Of a stretch of DNA of 64,000 nucleotides, positions 8,766-18,462 are shown piece by piece (position 1 is the stretch's first letter; every line of letters begins with the position of its first letter). The notes below the pieces were generated by a model that saw nothing but the letters and a program-made list of their open reading frames with translations, was not told the origin of the DNA and did no database searches. Source of the stretch: Flavobacterium seoulense (GTDB lineage: Bacteria > Bacteroidota > Bacteroidia > Flavobacteriales > Flavobacteriaceae); the NCBI RefSeq assembly GCF_000695795.1, contig NZ_JNCA01000011.1, positions 157,705-221,704 of the forward strand. Direction: 5' to 3'. Both the position numbers and the translations under genes were made by a program.

Positions 8766-10151
8766 TTATAATCCGGAGTTAAATTTATCCCCATTGGATT
8801 TGCACCATTTTTTTAAATAGTTACGCATGGTGATGAGTTGCTTTTTGTACGACTTATTTAACGCTAGATTAGTTATTTCTCCTGGATCTTTCGATAAATC
8901 AAATAACTGTTCTTTTATTTCCCCTTTATTATAAACAATGTATTTAAAATCCTTGGTAATAACGGCTCGGCCATTAATACCGGATAACTCTTCATTATGC
9001 GCAAAATCAGTTTGAATAACTAAAGTATCTCGTAGATTTTGAATAGTATTATCGGTTATTTTTTTGCTAAGATCAATTCCTTTTAAATAGGGAGGTTTTG
9101 GCACGCTTGTAAAACCACACATAGTTGGGATAATATCAATACCATTACATACTAACATCTCATCGGTACGAGGTTTCCATTCGCCTATTTTTGAAATGAT
9201 AAACGGAATTTTTGCAGCTTCTTCATATAAAATTTGTTTTTGATTCCAACTGTGACCTGCATAGCCATCACCGTGATCGGCTGTAAAAATGATAATAGTA
9301 TTTTTTTCGATATTATATTTTTTTAATGATTCAAGAACCATTTCGATATAATTATCTACTTTTTCTACTAAACGATTGTAAGCCCAACGGTATTGACGCC
9401 ATTGGTCTCCTGTCCAATTTATTGTTGGGTAGGTACGGAATCCAACTGTTTTTTGTTGATCGCGAACAATTTTTGGTTCATGATCAGGTATTTGCCAGTT
9501 GTCAGGCAAAGGCGGACATTGATCTGCCGGAGGTGCTTTTTCTAAAACATCCATTTTTAACTCTTCGCCACGAGCCCACTCGCAAATATCATGTGGATTC
9601 AAAAATGAAGCTACCAATAAAAAAGGCTCGTTTTTATTTTCTTTAATAAAACGAGCGCAATAGGAGGGAGTTGCGGCATCATTATAATCCAGAAAATCGG
9701 TGTTTTTAATGAATTCAAAACCGTGTTGACTAATTTTAGTAGTAGGAACAGGTAAATGCCATTTTCCAACATAGCCCGTTTTATAGCCACCGTTTTGGAA
9801 AATTTTACCCATCATTAATAAATCATCAGGCCATTGTCCATCTTTTTCAGATCTGTTGCCTACAAAACCTGTTTCATACGGCATTTTACCACTGATTATT
9901 GATGTACGTGATGGTGTACACAAAGGTTGGGCACAATAAGCCTTGGTAAAACGTACTCCGTTTTGCGCCAATTTATCCATAGCAGGAGTTTGTAAATATT
10001 TGTTCCCGGCAATACTCATGGCATCAGCGGTTTGCTGATCGGTCATGATGAGAAGAATATTGGGACGCTCAGTTGTTTGTGCTCTACTCACTAATGGAGT
10101 ATTGATAAGGCTTAGAAGGCAAAGAAGCACTATGTTCTTTTTGAGTATCAT
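8766..10151 (-). CDS. S1-family sulfatase, Cys-type formylglycine site
   Basis: A 461-aa exported protein (signal peptide through ...LVSRAQ). The active-site motif is LCTPSRTS, with Cys78 as the residue expected to be converted to formylglycine. The upstream metal ligand segment is ILLIMTDQQ (Asp38), and TADHGDGYAGHSWNQKQ supplies the second metal-binding Asp/His set. The length is usual for arylsulfatase-type enzymes of PULs. It removes O- or N-sulfate from a glycosaminoglycan; the position cannot be deduced here. A sulfatase-maturing enzyme is needed but none is encoded in the window. It lies between the ROK kinase and PL13 genes on the same strand. Confidence 0.92.
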   Translation of the reverse strand: MILKKNIVLLCLLSLINTPLVSRAQTTERPNILLIMTDQQTADAMSIAGNKYLQTPAMDKLAQNGVRFTKAYCAQPLCTPSRTSIISGKMPYETGFVGNRSEKDGQWPDDLLMMGKIFQNGGYKTGYVGKWHLPVPTTKISQHGFEFIKNTDFLDYNDAATPSYCARFIKENKNEPFLLVASFLNPHDICEWARGEELKMDVLEKAPPADQCPPLPDNWQIPDHEPKIVRDQQKTVGFRTYPTINWTGDQWRQYRWAYNRLVEKVDNYIEMVLESLKKYNIEKNTIIIFTADHGDGYAGHSWNQKQILYEEAAKIPFIISKIGEWKPRTDEMLVCNGIDIIPTMCGFTSVPKPPYLKGIDLSKKITDNTIQNLRDTLVIQTDFAHNEELSGINGRAVITKDFKYIVYNKGEIKEQLFDLSKDPGEITNLALNKSYKKQLITMRNYLKKWCKSNGDKFNSGL

Positions 10152-10281
10152 AATTTAGTTGGTATTTAATAGACGTTTTATTTTTTGATTTACAAAGCTT
10201 TTAAACTATAACGAATTTAAGCATCAATGTTTAAAACAAGTTTTGATTTTGTTCAAAAGGATATTAAATTTAATTAAGTTC

Positions 10282-11223
10282 TTATTTAATCACTATATCT
10301 GATGTTTTTAGTTTCTGAAAAACATTTGCACAACAGCCTAATAAACCTGCTTTATTACCCAAATTAGCAGCTACGATTTCAGTATGGGCAAAAGCTACAG
10401 GAATTGTTAGTGATTTGACTCTACGCCTTATTTCATCAATATAAAATTGTCCTGCTTCACTGATGCCGCCCCCAATAACTATTTTTTGAGGACTAAAGAC
10501 ATTAATAAAACTGCTAATTCCTGCTGCCAGATAATCAAAATGGCGTTCCATTGCTTTAATAGCTTCTTTTTCACCCAAAAGATATTTTTCAATGATGTAT
10601 TTACCATCAACTTCTTCTGATAAAATTGGATTCAGAGACTGATAATAATTGACAAGAGCAGTAACGGAAGCATAAGCTTCTAAACAACCAATTCCTCCAC
10701 AAGCACAGGCCAAACCATTTTGCTGTATTACTATATGTCCTAATTCGGCTCCGCGATTGTTATATCCGCCATGAAGTTTATTATTAATCAAGACAGCTCC
10801 TCCAATTCCAGTTCCTACTGTTAGAAAAATAACGTCACTACTGTCTTTTGCTGCACCGTAGATTAATTCGCCAAGTCCCATTAAGTTTGCATCGTTATCA
10901 ATTATGATATTATAAGTTGTTAACTTTTTTAGGGTTTCTCCTAAATTTGATTGTTCAAATTCAGGTAAATTATCTCCTCCGCCAATGATTACATTATTTT
11001 CGATAACTCCAGGAAAGCCAATCCCAACACCTACAACAGTTCCGTTTAATTGATCAGCACATTGTAAAATAACGTTACTGATTAGAATGATAATTTCTTT
11101 TTCTGTTTTTGCAGTTTTTAGTGGAACCAAAAAGGAAAATAACATTTCTCCTGATTCGTTAACAACACCACATTTTAAAGAGGTTCCACCTATATCTATT
11201 CCGATAGCGTAAGATTGTGACAT
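10282..11223 (-). CDS. ROK-family sugar kinase
   Basis: A 313-aa cytoplasmic protein. The phosphate-binding segment IGIDIGGTSLKCGVV is at the N-terminus, the catalytic Asp lies in IDNDANL (Asp111), and the ROK zinc signature is ELGHIVIQQNGLACACGGIGCLEA (written here as one stretch for the motif: His163, Cys173, Cys175, Cys180). ROK kinases phosphorylate glucose, fructose, mannose, N-acetylglucosamine or N-acetylmannosamine at the 6-hydroxyl. No helix-turn-helix precedes the kinase domain, so it is an enzyme rather than a NagC/XylR-type repressor. In this PUL a GlcNAc, GalNAc or glucosamine substrate would be logical because glycosaminoglycan breakdown yields hexosamine, but that is inference. 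Confidence 0.85.
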   Translation of the reverse strand: MSQSYAIGIDIGGTSLKCGVVNESGEMLFSFLVPLKTAKTEKEIIILISNVILQCADQLNGTVVGVGIGFPGVIENNVIIGGGDNLPEFEQSNLGETLKKLTTYNIIIDNDANLMGLGELIYGAAKDSSDVIFLTVGTGIGGAVLINNKLHGGYNNRGAELGHIVIQQNGLACACGGIGCLEAYASVTALVNYYQSLNPILSEEVDGKYIIEKYLLGEKEAIKAMERHFDYLAAGISSFINVFSPQKIVIGGGISEAGQFYIDEIRRRVKSLTIPVAFAHTEIVAANLGNKAGLLGCCANVFQKLKTSDIVIK

Positions 11224-11473
11224 TTGTGTGTTATTTAGGTTAATTATAATTACTGTTTTATGTTTTGATTTTATCTTTCTAAATGATAGTTTTTTATTAA
11301 TTCTTTTGTCTTTTCACAGCTGGTATAAGGTTTTTAAATGTCTATAAAGTGTGAAGCAATAGTAATGCTAAAGTAAGGATATGGATAGGTCTAGTAGATT
11401 AGGTTTTAATTTAAAAACTATCAATTTTGATTAAAATAGAAGAATTTACGGGTGTATTTAGAGAATCTATGCC

Positions 11474-11509
11474 TAAAAAAATAATGCAGAGCTTGAGGCT
11501 CTGCATTAT
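11474..11509 (-). terminator. Intrinsic terminator after the small helical protein gene
   Basis: A perfect 12-bp inverted repeat (ATAATGCAGAGC at 11481-11492, its complement at 11498-11509) with a 5-base loop. Read on the minus strand it is followed by a run of T (plus-strand A at 11475-11481). It would end transcription coming from 11907 and separates the SusC/D-GH29 unit from the ROK-sulfatase-lyase unit. The rest of the 345-bp gap between 11224 and 11568 shows no gene. Confidence 0.8.
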
Positions 11510-11568
11510 GGATTGCGTTGATTTATTTACGGTTTAACTTTTGTAAATTTTATCATTTGAGATAAGCT

Positions 11569-11907
11569 TTATTCTTTTGGCTTATTTTTTAAATTTTTAG
11601 CAAAATCTCTCCAAACTTGAAATTCTTCAGGAGTCAGAATTGATTTTTCTTTGATAGTAACCTCTTTTTTCCAAGTTTGAAGTTTTTCTTTTCGTTGCTC
11701 CTCTGTAAGTGTTGCATCATTTTTAATTGCTTTTTGAGTCTTACTGTTTTCGGCAATTAGATTGTGCATTTTCAGTTTATTTTCATCACTCAATTTCATT
11801 ACTGTAAAAATAGAGTCTCTTTGCACTTTCATGCTTTTATGCTTGTTTTGGGCGTAATTTGCTGTTGTAGCTAGCATTAAGCCTAATAGTATTACTAACT
11901 TTTTCAT
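11569..11907 (-). CDS. Small exported helical protein, Spy/LTXXQ-like
   Basis: A 112-aa protein with a clear signal peptide (MKKLVILLGLMLATTANYAQ). The mature part is rich in Lys and Glu and predicted helical. Two segments, MKLSDENKLKMHNLIAEN and LTEEQRKEKLQTWKKEV, resemble the LTxxQ-type repeats of periplasmic Spy/CpxP chaperones, and a third is ILTPEEFQVWRDF. The family role would be as a periplasmic chaperone or stress sensor, but similarity is only by pattern. The gene follows the GH29 gene by 34 bp and is followed by a strong terminator, so it is the last gene of the SusC/D transcript. Confidence 0.6.
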   Translation of the reverse strand: MKKLVILLGLMLATTANYAQNKHKSMKVQRDSIFTVMKLSDENKLKMHNLIAENSKTQKAIKNDATLTEEQRKEKLQTWKKEVTIKEKSILTPEEFQVWRDFAKNLKNKPKE

Positions 11908-11941
11908 AGTTTATATTTTTTTAAGTTTTTGATTCAAATAA

Positions 11942-13384
11942 TTAAAACTGAAAGGCTAAGGCTAGAGAAGTTTTTCCAACTAACTCTTTGGGTACATTTA
12001 TTACTACAACATCACCTTCTTGTTTCCAATCTACGTTTTTACCAGTTGTTAAAAGTTTGATTTTTGTGCCTTTAGCAGGAATATTTCCTTTCCATTGAAT
12101 AGTGGCTGGTGTCACATCTCCTTCTTTAGTACAAGCAATGGCATATTTAGTTTTACCATCTTTTGATTGTGTAAACCAAGTTGTCCCATCATTGTATTTT
12201 TTAGTAATTGTAGTACCATAAATAGCAGCTCCATTTACTTTTAACCATTGTCCTACTTCTGCTAACGGTTTTTCAATTGCTTTAGGAAATTCTCCTTCAG
12301 GTGTAGGTCCCCAGCTTAAGAGCATATTTCCGCCTTTGGCAACAATTTCTGCTAATGTTGCAATCACCCATGCTGAAGATTTTATTTTTTCTTCTTCAGG
12401 TTTGCGATAGCTCCAGGCTTTAGTAAGAGTAATACATGTTTCCCAGGGTGTATTCATTTGTTCTTTTGGTATCTGTTGTTCAGGTGTACGGTAGTTTTCG
12501 TATGGACCATGTACAGTTCTGTCAACGATTAAAATACCGGGTTGTTTTTCTCTAGCCATTTTAGCTATACGTGGCATATCTACTTCTTGATTAAAGTTAG
12601 GATAGTTAGATCTTCCCCTTTTATCAAGTCCCCATTCTGTGCGTTCCAGTTCACTTTTTAATGCCGGACGTATCCAACCTCCATCTAGCCATAAAATATC
12701 AACATTACCATAGTTTCCTAAAATTTCGCCAATTTGATTATAGGTGAAATCTTTGAATTTTTGCCATTTTTGTGGATATTTAGCTATATCATAGTTAATA
12801 TTTCGACTTGGAGTAGGAAAACGATCCCACCAAAAATCTTGCGAATGCCAATCTGGTTTAGAAAAATAAGCTCCAATCATCATTCCCTGTTTGCGGTAGG
12901 CATCAAAAATATATTTGGTAACATCTGCCTTGGGATTGTTTTTAAAAGGACCATTGGTAATCTTATAATCACTCTGTTTGGTATCGAACATATTAAAACC
13001 ATCATGATGCTTAGTGGTAAAAACCACATATTTCATTCCGCTTTTTTTCGATATTTCAGCCCACTTTTCCGGGTTGAATTTAGTAGGATTGAATTCCTTT
13101 GCCAATCCCCAATACCATTTTTTATAGTCTTCATAATTTAAGGTAGTATCACGTTTAGGCCAAGGTTCTCCACATATAACCCATGATTCCGGTATAGCTG
13201 CCTGAGTATATACGCCCCAATGAAGAAGTACACCAAATTTTAAATCCTGCCATTTTTCCAACTTCGCTTTTACAAGCGGATCTGTAGGATATTCGTATTC
13301 TTTAGAAGGATCATAGATGTCCTCTTGAGCGAATCCTATTAGAGGAATAGCCAGTAAAAGCGATAAAAAGAAATTTTTAAACAT
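11942..13384 (-). CDS. GH29 alpha-L-fucosidase-type glycoside hydrolase
   Basis: A 480-aa exported protein (signal peptide ending ...IPLIGFAQ). The GH29 barrel markers are present: KFGVLLHWGVYT, VVFTTKHHDGFNMFD (paired His126/127 in the substrate pocket) and DILWLDGGWIRP with the nucleophile Asp234. A C-terminal beta domain with the DUF5077/fucosidase-C look ends the protein. GH29 enzymes release L-fucose with retention. In a heparin/chondroitin PUL this is unexpected unless the glycan is fucosylated, so it may instead be a GH29 relative acting on another sugar. It lies 21 bp after susD and is almost surely in the same transcript. Confidence 0.87.
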   Translation of the reverse strand: MFKNFFLSLLLAIPLIGFAQEDIYDPSKEYEYPTDPLVKAKLEKWQDLKFGVLLHWGVYTQAAIPESWVICGEPWPKRDTTLNYEDYKKWYWGLAKEFNPTKFNPEKWAEISKKSGMKYVVFTTKHHDGFNMFDTKQSDYKITNGPFKNNPKADVTKYIFDAYRKQGMMIGAYFSKPDWHSQDFWWDRFPTPSRNINYDIAKYPQKWQKFKDFTYNQIGEILGNYGNVDILWLDGGWIRPALKSELERTEWGLDKRGRSNYPNFNQEVDMPRIAKMAREKQPGILIVDRTVHGPYENYRTPEQQIPKEQMNTPWETCITLTKAWSYRKPEEEKIKSSAWVIATLAEIVAKGGNMLLSWGPTPEGEFPKAIEKPLAEVGQWLKVNGAAIYGTTITKKYNDGTTWFTQSKDGKTKYAIACTKEGDVTPATIQWKGNIPAKGTKIKLLTTGKNVDWKQEGDVVVINVPKELVGKTSLALAFQF

Positions 13385-13405
13385 AATGAGTTAAGTTGAG
13401 AAAAA

Positions 13406-15292
13406 TTAATATTGAGGGTTTTGACGCGTAATTCCTTTGTTTACATCGGTTTCATTTATCGGATAAGGGTATAATTCATGTTTTCCGCTTACAAAATTGG
13501 TAAATGAAGGATAGAAATAGTTCGAACGAATTGCTTTTACTGCTGTATTGGTTTCTGCAATTTTATCTGCTAAAATTCCCCAACGAATTAAATCGGCTCG
13601 ACGCATTCCTTCACCTAAAAGTTCCCAGGCTCTTTCTTGTTGAATCGCTTTAAGAAAATTAGCCTTATTTAAACCTGAAAGGTTGATTTGTGTTGCTGTT
13701 GGTTTAGTTACAACTGTAGCTGTTGCAGTAGCTCCTGAACCTTTTCCATCAGTACTTGTAATAGTTACTGTAGGAGCAGAAGTATAACCGTCACCTGAAC
13801 GAAGCAGCGAAATTGCTGTAATACGTCCGTTGTTTACTGTTGCTGCGGCTGCAGCTGCATCACTACCACCGCCACCTGTAATATTAATAACAACGGTAGC
13901 TGTTGATGTATATCCTGTACCTTGAGCTCCTAATGCTATGTTGATTCTGCTTCCTGGTACATCAGCTCCAAAAGCTCTTCGTCTTACCTGATTGATAGCA
14001 TCATAAGCAATGGAATTTGGTCCTTCGTTTAATTCATTTTCTACTTCAGCACGCATTAACAACAAATCAGAATAACGCATAATTACCCAGTTGATATGAG
14101 TATAACTTCTTTCAAGGGTAGCATTAGTTTGATACTCTCTGCTCCATTTGGCTACAGTCCAAGATTCATCCTGTCTGCCCGTTAAAAGAGGAACTTTATT
14201 ACCTAAGGCATTAATACTATAAGTTGCTATAGAAAAATCTCTGCGTTGATCGGCAACATTGAAGCTAGCATGAAATGGTTTAGGAACTAAAGATCTACCA
14301 ATGCTAGCAGGATAAACACCATTTGTGGTAAGGGGACCATTGAAATAACCTAGCCAAGAACCATTGTCTTGATTTCCTGCAGGATTATAAAAAGCAACCT
14401 GAAAAATATTTTCGGTAGGCTCTAAATCCGTGTGTTGGCATTGATTTTTGAATACTTGTGAGTACGATTTGTTTAAAGAATATGGATTTTGAGCCATAAT
14501 ATCATTAATTTGTTGCTGTGCTAACAGGTAATAGTCTTTGAAATTATCTGGTCGTTTTATAGTTCCGTCAGCTCTTAAGGAATAACCACCGGCAAATAAT
14601 GCTACTCTTGCCAGCATGGCTTTAGCCCCCCATTTATTGATACGTTCATTTACAGGCTTTGCTTCAGGCAACACAGCAGCTGCATCTTGCATGTCTTTTA
14701 TAATTTGAGTGTATATTTCATAACGATCTACAAGTACTGATTTAAAATTATCCCCTGTTTGTGAACTTTTAGTTTTAAAAGGAACATCTCCCCATAAACG
14801 CACCAGTTCAGAATAGTAGAATCCACGTAAAAATTTAGCTTCACCTAACATTCGATTCAATTGATCTTTTTGATCTTGAGTTCCGTTAGTATATACATTC
14901 ATTTGAGGTATTTTTTCAATAACAACATTCGCCCGGTCAATTCCAATGTAAAATTGACTCCAAACAGTGTAAAAAGTATTTGTTTGAGGGATACCTTCAT
15001 AATGGGCAATAGTTCTCCAGTCAACGGGACTAATTCCAGTGTTTTGAAGAATATCGGTATCCGCATCAAAAATCATTGGAACATTCCATCCATAGGTGTC
15101 TAGCGACGACATTATTGAGTAAACGCCTAATGTGGCCATGTAAGCTTCATCGACATTAGAGAAGAAATTAGCAGAAGTAAAATAAGAATATGGGGTTGTG
15201 TCTAATTGATTGTCGCAAGAGCTAAGAGGTAGCAAAAGTGAAGCTACACCAGCAGCTACAATTGCTTTTAGGGAAAATATCTTGTTTTTCAT
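13406..15292 (-). CDS. susD: SusD/RagB-family surface glycan-binding lipoprotein with an inserted Gly-Tyr repeat domain
   Basis: A 628-aa lipoprotein: the lipobox LSSC places the lipidated Cys at residue 26. SusD features include YATLGVYSIMSS-type N-terminal helices, the TPR-like region LRGFYYSELVRLWGDVPF, and the C-terminal ERAWELLGEGMRRADLIRWG. It pairs with the adjacent SusC to capture oligosaccharides at the outer membrane. An unusual insertion of about 75 residues (about 455-532), rich in Gly, Ala, Thr and Ser, contains two related units (GTGYTSTATVVI and GDGYTSAPTVTI). It splits the C-terminal region between the NQVRRRAFG segment and the ERAWEL segment. The gene lies 17 bp after susC. 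Confidence 0.95.
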   Translation of the reverse strand: MKNKIFSLKAIVAAGVASLLLPLSSCDNQLDTTPYSYFTSANFFSNVDEAYMATLGVYSIMSSLDTYGWNVPMIFDADTDILQNTGISPVDWRTIAHYEGIPQTNTFYTVWSQFYIGIDRANVVIEKIPQMNVYTNGTQDQKDQLNRMLGEAKFLRGFYYSELVRLWGDVPFKTKSSQTGDNFKSVLVDRYEIYTQIIKDMQDAAAVLPEAKPVNERINKWGAKAMLARVALFAGGYSLRADGTIKRPDNFKDYYLLAQQQINDIMAQNPYSLNKSYSQVFKNQCQHTDLEPTENIFQVAFYNPAGNQDNGSWLGYFNGPLTTNGVYPASIGRSLVPKPFHASFNVADQRRDFSIATYSINALGNKVPLLTGRQDESWTVAKWSREYQTNATLERSYTHINWVIMRYSDLLLMRAEVENELNEGPNSIAYDAINQVRRRAFGADVPGSRINIALGAQGTGYTSTATVVINITGGGGSDAAAAAATVNNGRITAISLLRSGDGYTSAPTVTITSTDGKGSGATATATVVTKPTATQINLSGLNKANFLKAIQQERAWELLGEGMRRADLIRWGILADKIAETNTAVKAIRSNYFYPSFTNFVSGKHELYPYPINETDVNKGITRQNPQY

Positions 15293-15309
15293 TTTCTTTA
15301 AATTTTTAA

Positions 15310-18300
15310 TTATAGTGAAATGTTTAAACCTGTAATAAATGATTTTGATCTTGGATATGCACTAAAATCGACTCCAGGAGTTAAGGCATTATTAATTACG
15401 CTTACTTCAGGATCATAGCCGGAATATTTTGTAAATACATATAGATTATACAGGGTTAAGTAGAATCTTAAATTAGAAATTTTAGAATCTGCAAGCCATT
15501 TTTTAGGTAAAGTATAGCCTAGACTTATGTTGTTAATACGTAAAAATGAACCGTCTTCAATAATATCACTGTATAAACGTCCTGTAGTATTTCCGTTATA
15601 TACAGGGTTTGTTTTTCCTTGGTTTAAAGCTGCTAATTCAACAGGATCAGTTACTCGTTGTCCAGCGGCATTAATTGTTGTCCATCTGTCAGCAAATCGT
15701 GCCAGAGAGTTGATGTTATCCAGATTAAGTCGGGAATTGTTCAAAACATTGGCATTATAAATATCGTTGCCTACAGTAAAGTTAAGGAATACGCTTAAAT
15801 CAATTCCTTTGTATGTAAATGTATTGTTTAATCCACCAGAAAATTTAGGATTTGCATTTCCAATAGCTGTTCTATCCAAATCATTAATTACACCATCAGG
15901 TACACCATCAGGACCACTAATATCTTTAAATTTAATAAAACCAGGTTGTACAGCAACATTATCATTAACCACATCAGGTTTTAGAGTATAGGTACTAGTT
16001 GTTGCATTGTAGTCAAAATCACTTACCTGGTATAAACCATCACTTACATAACCATACATAACGCCTACCGGTTTACCCACTTGTAATATATAATCATTTG
16101 TAGTAGTGTAACTATTAGTCAATAATGAATTTTCATTATCACTTAAACTCAATACTTTGGTCTTGTTGAAAGCGATATTAAAACTGGTGTTCCAACTAAA
16201 ATCTGCTTTTTTAACATTTACTGTATTTAAAGTAAATTCTAAACCGCTACTGGAAGTAGATCCAATATTTTGAAACTGTCTTTGAAAACCTGAGTTAGCC
16301 GGTATACGAGTGTTATAAAGTAAGTCTTTAGAACGATTATCATACCATTCAGAAGTAAGAGTGATTCGTTGGTTAAAAAATCCTAAATCTAAACCTATAT
16401 TGCTCGACTTTGTGGCTTCCCATTTTAAGAATGGATTAGGAAGGTTATCTTGAAAAGCTGAAACAACTACCTGATTATTTAGAGGATATGATCCTGTATT
16501 GTAAATACCTAATGCAGCATAATTAGCTACTCTGTTATTTCCTGCCTGACCATAACTTAAACGAAGTTTTAAATCAGAAAATATAGAAGAATCTCTCATG
16601 AAGTTTTCATTAATAACTCTCCATGCTGCTGAAACTGCCGGAAAATACCCCCAACGGTTTTCTGTTCCAAATTTAGAAGAACCATCTGTACGAATACTGG
16701 CTGATAATAAATATCTGTTTTTGTATGAATAATTTGATCTCGCAAAAAAGGACATCATTTTATCATCTTCAGCAAAAGAAGTAGGTATTCCGGGAATAGT
16801 TCCCATTTCTAATTTATCCCATCCTAAATTAACAGTTGGAAATGCAGAAGAATTTACAGAAAGATCTTCAGAGTAATTATAAATATATTCCTGACCAGCA
16901 GTAATATCAAACTTGTGTCCTTTATTGAATGTATTGCTATAAGTAAGGGTGTTATTGTAATTAAAACGGTTTGTGTTAGTAGTAGAAATTCCACCGTTAG
17001 GACCACCGCTCCTGATAGCCTGAATACCAATGCTTCCATTAAAGTATTTCTTTGTAGTATTACTGTCTGTTAAGCTAACTAATCCTCTATAGACTAAGCT
17101 AGGAGTTAGGTTGTATTGCAATTGTACACTCGCATTAAAAGCTTTTTTAAGCGACTCTCTTTGTTGATTGTCAATAGTAATTAATGGACTTTGTAATGCA
17201 GGTTCGCTAGAATTCTCAAAAGGGTCTAATATTAAATCAGCAAGTTCATCATCAGCTCCTAGTTTACCATTTGTAGGACGATATCTTAAGAGATTTTGTA
17301 GCATACTTAACCTGGCATTTCCTCCTTCGTTTGTACCTAGTCCGCTAATTTTTTGGGTTGAATAGTTAACAATGGCATTAACTGAAAACTTTTTACTTAC
17401 ATTGTGATTAATTGCTAATTTAGCAATATCTTTTCTGGATTCGCTTCCTCGCATAATTCCTTTATCATCATTAATCGAATAGAAAATATTGAATTTAGTT
17501 TCCTTTTCACCACCGTTGATACTCAGTTTATGGTATTGGCTCACTACTGAATTTCCAAAAACTTCTTTTTGCCAGTTTTTACCCGGTCGGTTGGCGTAGA
17601 GTGTCTCTAACTCATCATAGCTCCCAAAATTGTTAGTAAAACCTTGCATCTTTGCAGTGTCAAGAGTATTTTCATATAATAAACTAACATATTGGTACGG
17701 ATTCATTACAGGAATTTCAGAAGTAACCTTTTTTATCCCTGCATAAGTATCATAATTGATACTTACTTTTCCTGTTTTTGTTTGTTTTGTTGTAACCAAA
17801 ATTACTCCGTTTCCACCTTGAGCACCATAGATAGAGGTTGAAGAAGCATCTTTTAAAACATCTATAGATTCAATATCCATAGGATCTAAAAATCCTATAC
17901 CTCCTGTTTGTGGCACACCGTCAATAACATACAAAGGTTCGTTACTTTGGGTAATTGACATTCCACCTCTAATTTTGATGGAAGGTTCTGATCCAGGTGT
18001 ACCGTCACTCATATTTACCTGCATACCTGCAATACGACCTTGTAATGCTTGGGCTACGTTTTGTACTGGTACTTTTGCTAATTCTTCTCCTTTAACAGAA
18101 GAAATAGCCCCGGTAAGATCTTTTCTGGATTTGGTACCATAACCTACAACAACAACTTCATTTAAATTGTTAGTTTCGTCTTGTAATTTAGCGTTTATGG
18201 TAGTTCTGCTATTAACTTTTTGTTCAATTGTTTTGGTACCCAAAAAAGAGAATACTAAGATTGCATTTGGTTTTACCTTAATTTGATATTCTCCATCAAT

Positions 18301-18462
18301 TGAGGTAATAGTATTATTTTGGGTTCCTTTTTCTGAAACTGTTGCGCCTGGCATTGGTAAATTGAATCCATCGCTAACTATACCTTTTACGGTAATATTT
18401 TCTTGGGCAAAAGCCAATCGACAAGTGGTAAGCAACAAAAATAAAAATATAGTCCTTTTCAT
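15310..18462 (-). CDS. susC: SusC/RagA-family TonB-dependent outer-membrane transporter
   Basis: A 1050-aa protein with a signal peptide (ending ...CRLAFAQ). A carboxypeptidase-D regulatory-like domain follows (residues about 22-100, ITVKGIVSDGFNLPMPGATV), then the plug with the classic motif NEVVVVGYGTKSRKDLTGAI, and a long beta-barrel ending in SFITGLNISL with the terminal aromatic-rich strand. It imports large oligosaccharides using TonB energy, with SusD as lid. It heads the susC-susD-GH29-small-protein transcript, behind a 407-bp non-coding region that contains a good promoter box. Confidence 0.97.
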   Translation of the reverse strand: MKRTIFLFLLLTTCRLAFAQENITVKGIVSDGFNLPMPGATVSEKGTQNNTITSIDGEYQIKVKPNAILVFSFLGTKTIEQKVNSRTTINAKLQDETNNLNEVVVVGYGTKSRKDLTGAISSVKGEELAKVPVQNVAQALQGRIAGMQVNMSDGTPGSEPSIKIRGGMSITQSNEPLYVIDGVPQTGGIGFLDPMDIESIDVLKDASSTSIYGAQGGNGVILVTTKQTKTGKVSINYDTYAGIKKVTSEIPVMNPYQYVSLLYENTLDTAKMQGFTNNFGSYDELETLYANRPGKNWQKEVFGNSVVSQYHKLSINGGEKETKFNIFYSINDDKGIMRGSESRKDIAKLAINHNVSKKFSVNAIVNYSTQKISGLGTNEGGNARLSMLQNLLRYRPTNGKLGADDELADLILDPFENSSEPALQSPLITIDNQQRESLKKAFNASVQLQYNLTPSLVYRGLVSLTDSNTTKKYFNGSIGIQAIRSGGPNGGISTTNTNRFNYNNTLTYSNTFNKGHKFDITAGQEYIYNYSEDLSVNSSAFPTVNLGWDKLEMGTIPGIPTSFAEDDKMMSFFARSNYSYKNRYLLSASIRTDGSSKFGTENRWGYFPAVSAAWRVINENFMRDSSIFSDLKLRLSYGQAGNNRVANYAALGIYNTGSYPLNNQVVVSAFQDNLPNPFLKWEATKSSNIGLDLGFFNQRITLTSEWYDNRSKDLLYNTRIPANSGFQRQFQNIGSTSSSGLEFTLNTVNVKKADFSWNTSFNIAFNKTKVLSLSDNENSLLTNSYTTTNDYILQVGKPVGVMYGYVSDGLYQVSDFDYNATTSTYTLKPDVVNDNVAVQPGFIKFKDISGPDGVPDGVINDLDRTAIGNANPKFSGGLNNTFTYKGIDLSVFLNFTVGNDIYNANVLNNSRLNLDNINSLARFADRWTTINAAGQRVTDPVELAALNQGKTNPVYNGNTTGRLYSDIIEDGSFLRINNISLGYTLPKKWLADSKISNLRFYLTLYNLYVFTKYSGYDPEVSVINNALTPGVDFSAYPRSKSFITGLNISL

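Noticed and set aside
12734..13141. A plus-strand ORF of 135 aa inside the fucosidase gene
   Set aside because: It lies fully antisense to a well-supported GH29 gene and has no features of its own.
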